This document shows, one piece after another, positions 56,765 through 64,000 of a stretch of 64,000 bases of DNA. A program made the translations under genes and the position numbers. Under the pieces are notes generated by a model. The model saw only the letters and a list, made by a program, of their open reading frames with translations. It was not told where the DNA came from and did no database searches. Position 1 is the first letter of the stretch; the number at the start of each line of letters is the position of its first letter. The stretch is from Cryptomeria japonica (lineage: Eukaryota; Streptophyta; Pinopsida; Cupressales; Cupressaceae), in the NCBI RefSeq assembly GCF_030272615.1, contig NC_081414.1, forward strand, positions 521,978,185 to 522,042,184, in the 5' to 3' direction.

Positions 56765-56883
56765 AAAAAGGGGGAGTTTTGGAGATTTGTACAATGTGAA
56801 CATTTTTGTAGTATTTGCCACCAGCACATTTTTGTAATGTCATTTTTTTTGTATTTTTTGCCACCAATGCCAAAGGGGGAGTT
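56765..56883 (+). other. Two purine tracts before the 3' LTR of copy B
   Basis: Upstream tract aaaaagggggag (56765-56776) after ttgccattgatgg; terminal tract caaagggggagtt (56871-56883) after gccaccaatgc and abutting TGTTGGC. Same doubled layout as copies A and D. Confidence 0.8.
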
Positions 56884-57183
56884 TGTTGGCATTTTGATGC
56901 ATTTTGTATGACCGATGAATGATATGGTTGTCATTGTTGGTAACATCATCTTCCAAGTCTTCACAGTCTATCGGTAGTAAGTAGATCGGTATACAAAGAT
57001 TAACCAGCTAAATAATGTGTAGATAGGGCAAGTAGTAAGGAGACCGATGCAACAGGGCAAACAGTGAGTAGATTGGCACATAGGAGGTCAACCGACAAGT
57101 AGTGAGTAGATCGACACAGAAGAGGTAAACCCGAAAAGAAGTAAACTGATGGACATAATCAGCTAAGTAGTTATTAAACCAGT
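56884..57183 (+). repeat. 3' LTR fragment of family X copy B
   Basis: First 300 bp of the LTR, matching 38248-38550 or so. It breaks off after gttattaaaccagttg. 57184-57482 beyond it is AT-rich sequence in which I recognise nothing. Confidence 0.85.
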
Positions 57184-57482
57184 TGTATCAACTTGAATTT
57201 CATCCTCAGAATGCTACTTGCAACAAGTTAGTTTCACAAAATACCAATGGAAGTGCTACAGGAAATCCAAACTCAACCAATGAAACTACATGAAATACAT
57301 ATGAAATAAAAACAATAATATTACCTTCATGATTTATGTCTCATTGTGTCCTAATTCCACTATTCCTAGTTGCAGATGGTGTGCTCTCAGACAATGCATT
57401 GATAGCTTCCAAGATGGCATATGAAGAATGGACTGATAACTAGTAGTTAACTAATGCTATGATATGCAATAATACATGATTA

Positions 57483-58190
57483 TGTTAGGATTCCCAAAGA
57501 TACTGAGAGGGGGGGTGAATTAGTATCTAACCGGTTTTTGAATTTACTTGATTTAAAACATGTAAAGCACATCAATATTGTGTACCGGTAAACCAAAAAT
57601 AATGCAGTAAACAAGAATAACAATAAACACATGAAAATCACACCATAACATAGTAGTTTAACGAGGAAACCCGGTGTGGGAAAAACCTCGGTGGGATTTG
57701 TGACCCACAATATTCACTTACTGGCCAATAAGGGAATATTATTGTTTTACAAGAGGGGCCTGCACATGCAGGAAGGCCAAGTGCCTAGAGCTCACTGCTC
57801 AATTACAAAGGAAGTCACACTGACTTACAAAATAGATTATACAAATCCAATGTCTTATACTGCTTTAAATTAGCATCTGCTATGCCAGATCATATTATTC
57901 CTAAATGTTCTACAATGATCTCATACATATATGAGTCATATTACAACTCACCATGTCGGCTTACAATGCTTTTTCAATTAATTACAAAATATATTATCAA
58001 CAAAATTCCTCTCAGCCAGAGTGTCGGTATCCATCCTTTCACTGCCAGTGTTATGTGTGTCAGTGTAGAGTTTGTCGTTGCTGGTGCCGGTATATTTGTC
58101 TTGCCAATATCATATGATTGCAAGGTTGCCATCAATGACAAAACCTTCAATCACCTAAAATTTATCATTGGAGTGTGCATTTGCCAAAAT
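57483..58190 (-). repeat. 3' LTR of family X copy D
   Basis: 708 bp, in element orientation TTTTGGCAAATGCACACTCC to GGGAATCCTAACA (first bases mutated from TGTTGGC). Lacks about 80 bp present in the 5' LTR (around 57890). Confidence 0.95.
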
Positions 58191-58365
58191 CTCCCCCTTT
58201 GGCATTGATGGAAACACTCATGAGAAAAATCAAAAAGTGTTCAAAAAATGATATCCAAAAATAGTCTACCAAAAATGTCTTACCAAAACTGTATGCTCAA
58301 AATTGTGTGCTCCCCCTGAGTAGATGAACCATTTTTCTCATTCCTCTACTCCCCCTTTGACATCA
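58191..58365 (-). other. Terminal and upstream purine tracts of copy D
   Basis: Minus strand: ccaaagggggaga adjoining the LTR (58191-58203), a gtcaaagggggagtag tract at about 58348-58363 preceded by cattgat, and a shorter cagggggagc at 58310-58319. Confidence 0.85.
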
Positions 58366-58399
58366 ATGACAAAGGTTGTCATTTGCTGTCAGTGGAGTC

Positions 58400-61300
58400 C
58401 TACCTGGATTCTTGTAACCAGTGGGTTAAAATCTGAAAAATGTCTGTCAAAACTAGATTTATTCCATTGTTGAATGTTGTGCAGTCTTTTATGGCTTCTT
58501 GAGTCCTCTGCACTGTACTGGTGAGTATGTGCATTTTCCCTTCCGGTGTCTTTAGTCGAGGAACAAGAGCCTCAGATATTTCTTTTCTTAAATAAATAAG
58601 ATACTCTAGTCTTGGACCAAGTCTGCATTTTAAGTTCTTTGCTTTGTCCTTTATTCTTTGTTTTTCATTTTCCAGTTTCTTGATTTTCTCTTCTTGCTCT
58701 ACAATTTTCTTCTCTAATTCCAAAAATGAGTCTAATATTCAAATCAAATTATCAGCAATATTATTAATTTTATCCTGTGCTTTTCTGATTTCTTTGTCAA
58801 GATCCTCTATTAATACATCCATTTTGCAAGTGTCCCTATACAATTTCTTGAAGTCAAAAATGATTTCACTAAGTTTCGGTAAAAAAGTATTCATTTCCTC
58901 TTTGTTCTTAGTCACAATTTCCATAAAGAATTTTTCTTTCTCTTTTATCATTCTTTCCTTAAATGTATCCTCGTTTATTTTGTCCAGTGTTATTAGGTTG
59001 TCGGTTATATACTTAGACAATGTGTCTAATTGGCTCAAAGAATCTTTATTCTCAACACTATACTTTGGTTCTATCATCTTCAAAATTGGTAAAGTGTCAT
59101 CTATAGCCTTATAGGCTTGTGCATTGCACTTGATTATTTTCTTTATTGAATCTAATAAGACCTCAGTTACATCAGTAGGTCTGAATTCTGTCATGGTTGT
59201 ACTAGATGTTTGTCCAATTATTTTTACAATCTATAATCCGTCGGTTGTAAAATTTTAGGCTTTTCATTTTGGGCCGGTGGCACTATCTATGTCTGTACCT
59301 ATGAAGGAGCTTGTTGCTCTACCTGTTTCTCTGTGTTGTCCACTGTTGGTTTTTCCTCTGTGCTGCCTGTTGCCGATGACTCAGTTGGTTTTTTCAGTTT
59401 TAGTAGTTTTTGGTGGCTCAGTGGATGCATCAGTATGCACATCTGTGGTTTTTGCCTTTCCAGTGTCTGGGAGTTCACTTGATCCTTCAGTTTGTTTTAG
59501 TTCCCCAATTTCAATGTTTTCTACTACAATATTTCCTGTCGGTGGCTCTATTGCCACATCTGATTTCTCAGTTGATTCCTTATCCACCATAATATTGACT
59601 TCCTGAGTGTCAATGTTCATTGTATATAACACCTCAGAATTAGGATTTGTATCCTCATGTGGTGTGTCCATACTCTCAGTTGCCAGTTCATTGTCAGTAG
59701 TGTCTACCGGTGGAGTATCTAGAGGTGGTGGGGGTAAGTTGTCTATTATCTTTATACTGGGAGGACCACCTACCTTACCTTTTCCTTTGTCCCTGTCCTT
59801 TTGATATACCTTGAAGGTTTTAGGTTTTAGATACTCTTCCTGTTTCTCTTTTTCTACCAGGAATATGTCCCATGCATCTGTTGTTTCCTCTATTACCTGA
59901 TTCACTCTTCTTGCCATCAGTGCTACATGTCAGTGAGCAGTTGAGAATACTGACCGGTTAGCCTCAGAGATTAATTGATCTATCTCATTAGGTGAGTTAA
60001 CAAGGTGCATTGCAAGTAGTTTTTCAAAAAAAAAAATCTTATCTAGCTCAACAATATCTACTCTTCTAGCTTCTAGTCTATTATATAGATCTGTTGGTAT
60101 TTCATCAACAACTTGCATCAAAAATTTCTTGAAAATATCTAAGTGTAAGATTACACTGTTCTCTACTTTCTCTTTGTCATTAGCGAATAGTGTGTCATAT
60201 AATTTGTTGATGTTCTTCAACTTTCCATCCTCTGTAATTTCACTAAGAAGTTTATCAATGGGAGCAATAGTTTGTTGTGTCTTCTTCTTAGGAGTCATCT
60301 TCTTTTTCTTTGGAGTTAATTTCTTTGTTGGGGGCCTCACTGCCTGTTGCTTCTGTCTTGTCCTTTTTGGTGTAGGAGAAGGTGCCGGTGAAGGTTTTCT
60401 TTTCCTTTCAACTCTCCTAAATATAGTAGGTATGTCACTTTCTGAAGAAGTTCAAACCGGTGAAAGGTGGGTTTCCAGTTGAAGTGCTTCCAACTTACTT
60501 TCAGTTATACTGGTTTGTTTTAGCACATCTTCTTTAATAGCTTTTGCCTATTGGGTTCCTTTTCTAATAGTTGCCTCAACGTTCTTAACTATTTTCCTTG
60601 ATTGAATTTAGCTTTCTATAGTTTCAACATTACCAAATAATTTTTCTTCCGGTTCCTTAGGAGCTTCCAGGAGGACTTTTGCATAAGTTTCTATTATGTT
60701 GTCATCAGTCTCATACCCCATTTCAGTAACCCAGATGGTTCTAGGAATAACTGCCTCCATCCAAATTTCATCTTTCTTTATTACAAAATAGATTTCCTTT
60801 TGGTACTTATCCACAATAGCTTGTGATAGCCTTACTCTTGTTTTCATTCGAGCCTTTAGTGCTTGAAAGTGCTCATTTATGGTTTTCTCCTTGTTCTCTC
60901 CCATATTGTTCAGCAATTCTGATAGTTGTTTTCCTACCGATATATCAAATCCAAAATCTTTGGCACCAATACCCAATACTTGTTTGGTTATGTATAGCAT
61001 CAAACAAACAAGTAGGTTTCCAAATCTGAATGTTCCTTTCTTTTCCCTTTTGATCTTTCCTAGATTGTCTATTATCTCATCTTTAAGCCATTCACATATG
61101 TCTATCCTTGCATTATCATTTACCATATCATAGGCACTCTTAATACATAGGCTAGAAACTGAGTTTAACCTATTTGCATGTGTAGCCTTGTAATCCAAGA
61201 TCATACTGATAAATCTGATATTTGTATCCTTTACATCGTTTACCCTTAGTGATCTTTTATCAAATGTTGCACCAGTTAGGTTTGTAACTAAGTCATTTGA

Positions 61301-61768
61301 GACCTTCTTAGTTTTGTCAGGTTTGTTGTCAGTGGAGGGTAACCATGTTACTACCCTTACCACTTCTTTTGTGATCTTGTGAATAGAGTCTAACCAAAGA
61401 AATTCACCATGTACTCTTCTTAACACAATCCTTATGATATCCTTGGGGAAATCCGGGATACTAAGTATTTTAGTGAAACCTAGGGTTTCTACTATCTTGT
61501 ATTCAGGTTTGACATTTCTGGATTCATCACAGATTACATTCTCATACATATTTTTAATTTCATTATCACCTAGTTCATCAATATGACAATGTATATACAT
61601 TCTAGGGTCTTTAGCATATACTACTCCTTTAGGGATTTGGGAGAATGCACCTACGCTGTCATCTTTCTTAGCAATTTTGGGAACTAGTTGAAAAACAGGT
61701 CTAGGTCGCTTAACAACTTCAACAATAGTAGGTTTTGCAATAAATTCAGGAGTGGATGAAGATGCCAT
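58400..61768 (-). pseudogene. Family X ORF2 (copy D), 1,123 codons, unknown function
   Basis: One frame from ATG 61768 (MASSSTPEFIAKP) to TAG 58400, with no frameshift and only about seven internal stops (TAA 60608, TAG near 60548, TGA near 60455, 59930, 59381 and 58739, and some at 59230-59260). Residues 1-386 form the best-conserved domain: DDSVGAFSQI (37-46), YIHCHIDELG (58-67), VHGEFLWLDSIHKITKEVVR (119-138), RTIWVTEMGYE (about 343). Next comes a Lys/Pro-rich basic linker (TPKKKKMTPKKK), a helical block with IPTDLYNRLEARRVDIVELD, ARRVNQVIEETTDAWDIFLV, an acidic Thr/Pro/Glu region (DNLPPPPLDTPPVDTTDNEL), and a coiled-coil C-terminus (EKKIVEQEEKIKKLENEKQR). No signal peptide, membrane helix or enzyme motif seen. 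The V.G..........I..V...L pattern faintly recalls the 'putative plant transposon protein' domain; this is a guess. Confidence 0.88.
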
Positions 61769-61977
61769 AGCTATAAATACCTCAATCTGCCTTAAGGATG
61801 AATACTTTGATGGATTGCTTCACTTCTTTGCTTGGAGTACCTTCGCTCGGGAATTTTCGTGCTCTCGAAGATTTGAATGCTCGGTGAATGAAAAAGAGCC
61901 AAAATACTTACTTTATAATGTTATTTTTGCCAACTACCACATTTAATGCTTGTCGGTTAAGTCACAACTTAAGTCAT

Positions 61978-62965
61978 CTACCAGTATAGAAGTAATTTCA
62001 ACTTCTCACATTTGATATTTGTCAGTGATGCCTTACTTTTGCAAAATTTAGCAATATGTCTGATCTTATTACAGGCATAACAAGTCACATTGTTCTTTTG
62101 AATAGCTTTCCCATATCCTATGTCGGTATGTGTTCTGCATTGATTAGATAAGTGTCCAAATCTTCCACAAACATAACATCTCACATTCATTCTGCAATTT
62201 TCTGAATTATGACCAACTTTGTTGCATTTAGAACATTGACCGGTGGGTGTATTAGTGTTCTGATAATTTCTAGATCTACACTAATTTTCTCTATGACCAT
62301 ACTTGTTACAGTTAAAGCATTTGCCATTAAACTTGTAAACAATAGGTTGTCTTACCGGTTTTCTATGATCATGATTGTTTGCAGTACCGGAGCTTTCACC
62401 AACTTCAAAGCCAAGGGCATTTGTATCACCATTAGGTTTTTTATTCTTCAACATGCACCAAGTTCTTCTAAACTTTTCTTGAATTTTTCTTTGTGATGAT
62501 TTGCAGCAGTTAGTTCAATTTCCAAGATTCCTTTCTGTCTTATGAGTTCAGTTCTATCATTTTGTGTGTGCATTAGATCTATCTTCAACATATCATTTGC
62601 ATTACTAAGTCTTGTGTTTTCATTTCTAGCATCATTTAGTCTTCTGGCCATGTCTTCTTCATTCTTCTTCCTATCTTCAATTTCTTTACAAAATCTCACA
62701 GTCATATCCTGCATCTCATTCTGTGTTGTATTGATCTCTTGTCTTAGCTTGTTTACCAGATCATTAAGAGTTTCCTTTTCATCATTCTCATTTTGCATCT
62801 TTTCACAAAGTTCTCTTCTCTTATTTCTTGCAATGGTAAGATTTTCTTGAAGCACTTGAATGATATCCTGAGCAGCCTTTAGATCATCTTCAAGTTTTAT
62901 ATTTTTCACCTTTTCTGCATCATAGTCTAAAGAGTTGTTTTCAATTGTTCTCTCAAGTTTTCCAT
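61978..62965 (-). pseudogene. Family X ORF1 (copy D): coiled coil plus four zinc knuckles
   Basis: ATG 62965 (MENLREQLKTTL), 57 bases after the primer site, chosen as the first ATG that runs into the coiled coil. A one-base shift near 62927 joins it to VKNIKLEDDLKAAQDIIQVL. About 150 residues of heptads follow. A second shift near 62440 leads to CFNCNKYGHREN with a stop before its last Cys, CSKCNKVGHNSENC, CYVCGRFGHLSNQC and CYACNKIRHIAKFC (Gly before His is Arg). No tryptophan-rich copia gag domain precedes the coil. Likely RNA-binding and self-associating. Confidence 0.87.
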
Positions 62966-63021
62966 CTCTACTGGTGATAAGATCTTCCTCGAGCTATTAG
63001 GCTTTTGAAAATAGAGGACCA

Positions 63022-63036
63022 CACTCTGATACCAAT
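63022..63036 (-). other. Primer binding site of copy D
   Basis: The minus strand reads attggtatcagagtg directly after the 5' LTR, complementary to initiator tRNA-Met and identical over 13 bases to that of copia element 3. Confidence 0.9.
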
Positions 63037-63824
63037 TGTTAGGATTCCCAAAGATATTGGGAGGAGGGGGTGAATCAGTATCTAACCGGTTTGTGAATTT
63101 ACTTGATTTAAAACATGTAAAGCATATCAATACTATGTACCGGTAAACCAAAAATAATGCAGTAAACAAGAATAACAACAACCACATGAAAAGCACACCA
63201 TAACACAGTAGTTTAATGAGGAAACCTAGTGTGGAAAAAAACTCGGTGGGATTTGTGACCCACAATATTCACTTACTAGCCAATAAGGGAATATTACTGT
63301 TTTACAAGTGGGGCCTGCACATGCAAGAAGGCCAAGTGCCTAGAGCTCACTGCTCAATTACAAAGGAAGTCACACTGACTTACAAAATGGATTATACAAA
63401 TCCAATGTCTTATACTACTTCAAATTAGCATTTTCTATGCCAGATCCAGTGTCGGTTTTAGCTCTGCTTCATACATAAACCCTTAACCTATATTTTGCAT
63501 ATTAGGTCTGCATAATTTCACCTATCATATTATTCCTAAATGTTCTGCAATGATCTCATACATATATGAGTCATATTACAACTCATCATGTCGGCTTACA
63601 ATGCTTTTTTAATTAATTACAAAATATATTATCAACAAAATTCCTGTCGGCTAGAGTGTCGGTATCCAACCTTTCATTGTTTGTGTTTTGTGTGTCGGTG
63701 TAGAGTTTGTCGTTGCCAGTGCTGGTATATTTGTCTTGCCGATATCATATGATTGCAAGGTTGCCATCAATAACAAAACCTTCAATCACCTACAATTTCT
63801 CATTGGAGTGTGCATTTGCCAACA
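63037..63824 (-). repeat. 5' LTR of family X copy D
   Basis: 788 bp, TGTTGGCAAATGCACACTCC to GGGAATCCTAACA. Direct repeat of 57483-58190 with long identical blocks. The remaining 176 bp of the window (63825-64000) hold the GATTA duplicate and unrecognised AT-rich sequence. Confidence 0.95.
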
Positions 63825-64000
63825 GATTATGCTAAAATGATTATGCTATTTGCTTCAAGATTAAAACTCAGGGATGCAAAAATTTTACAAATGATTTGCT
63901 TGAAAATGCACTTGAATTCTATTGAAGTCTAACTCTCTCTCAACTGAAGCTCTTGATTTTATAGACCTTGAGAGGATGAGATGATGTGGCTTAGATCAAT

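Larger units (their letters stand above)
38248..57183 (+). mobile_element. Family X non-autonomous LTR element, copy B, broken by two insertions
   Basis: 5' LTR 38248-39602, primer site, ORF1 39655-40890, ORF2 in three pieces (41518-43122, 48663-49300, 55647-56731), purine tracts and the first 300 bp of the 3' LTR (56884-57183). The LTR copies pair through cattttgtatgaccgatgaatg-like sequence at 38262 and 56898. Removing the insertion at 43131-48662 and copia element 1 (49301-55646) brings the ORF2 pieces to about 1,100 codons, as in copies A and D. The 3' LTR is truncated, so no target duplication can be read. Confidence 0.8.
57483..63824 (-). mobile_element. Family X non-autonomous LTR element, copy D, complete
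   Basis: 6,342 bp with exact 5-bp target duplication GATTA (57478-57482 and 63825-63829). Minus-strand order: 5' LTR 63824-63037, primer site, ORF1 62965-61978, 200-bp gap, ORF2 61768-58400, purine tracts, 3' LTR 58190-57483. No copia or gypsy enzyme motif occurs in the 4.85-kb interior in any frame. The full set of cis signals shows it moved by reverse transcription using another element's enzymes. It is the reference copy for the family. Confidence 0.93.

Noticed and set aside
58400-61768. ORF2 as an expressed host gene for a structural coiled-coil protein
   Set aside because: It lies between a primer site and purine tract inside an element with exact target duplicates, recurs in two other insertions, and carries stops in every copy.

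Overview
The window is repeat DNA of a land-plant nuclear genome. It is a stack of nested LTR retrotransposons, and I found no host gene, rRNA, tRNA or CRISPR array. Evidence for a plant: Ty1/copia elements with SIRE-like ends (TGTTGGC/TGTTAGC...CAACA), initiator-Met tRNA primer sites (attggtatcagagc) and purine tracts caaagggggaga; a 17.5-kb Ty3/gypsy element with the plant-specific Tat order RT - RNase H - second 'archaeal-type' RNase H - integrase; and a plant mobile domain (PMD) ORF. The size and decay suit a large, transposon-rich genome. I lean to a gymnosperm but cannot prove it.

Layout. (1) 1-33088 is a gag-only copia element ('element 2', plus strand). Its long 5' LTR runs off the left edge and is broken twice. 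A solo LTR of the 'element 1' family (202-1630 + 19163-19418, target duplication gaaat/aaaat) sits in it, and that solo LTR is split by the Tat element (1631-19162, minus strand). A nearly complete copia element ('element 3', 20377-27665, minus strand, target duplication CAAAT) breaks the same 5' LTR further on. (2) 33089-38170 is the right part of an element of an unusual family ('family X', copy A), whose ORF1 was interrupted by element 2. (3) 38248-57183 is a second family X element (copy B), broken by an unclassified insertion (about 43131-48662) and by copia element 1 (49301-55646, target duplication ATACT). (4) 57483-63824 is a complete family X element on the minus strand (copy D, target duplication GATTA).

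The main discovery candidate is family X. These LTR elements have a normal primer site, purine tract and LTRs, but no protease, reverse transcriptase, RNase H or integrase. They carry ORF1 (coiled coil followed by 4-5 CCHC zinc knuckles, no recognisable capsid fold) and a separate ORF2 of about 1,100 codons with no family I can name with confidence. ORF2 has about the same length and domain order in all three copies; in copy B this holds only after the two insertions are ignored. Such elements must borrow a copia polymerase, and the SIRE-like elements interleaved with them share the primer and purine-tract signals.

The other notable item is the antisense PMD reading frame in the Tat element. 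It runs about 620 codons without any frameshift but with about 20 in-frame TAG, 3 TGA and no TAA codons. That is the pattern expected if CAG codons decayed by methylation-driven deamination at CHG sites. All coding regions here are broken by stops or frameshifts and are annotated as pseudogenes.
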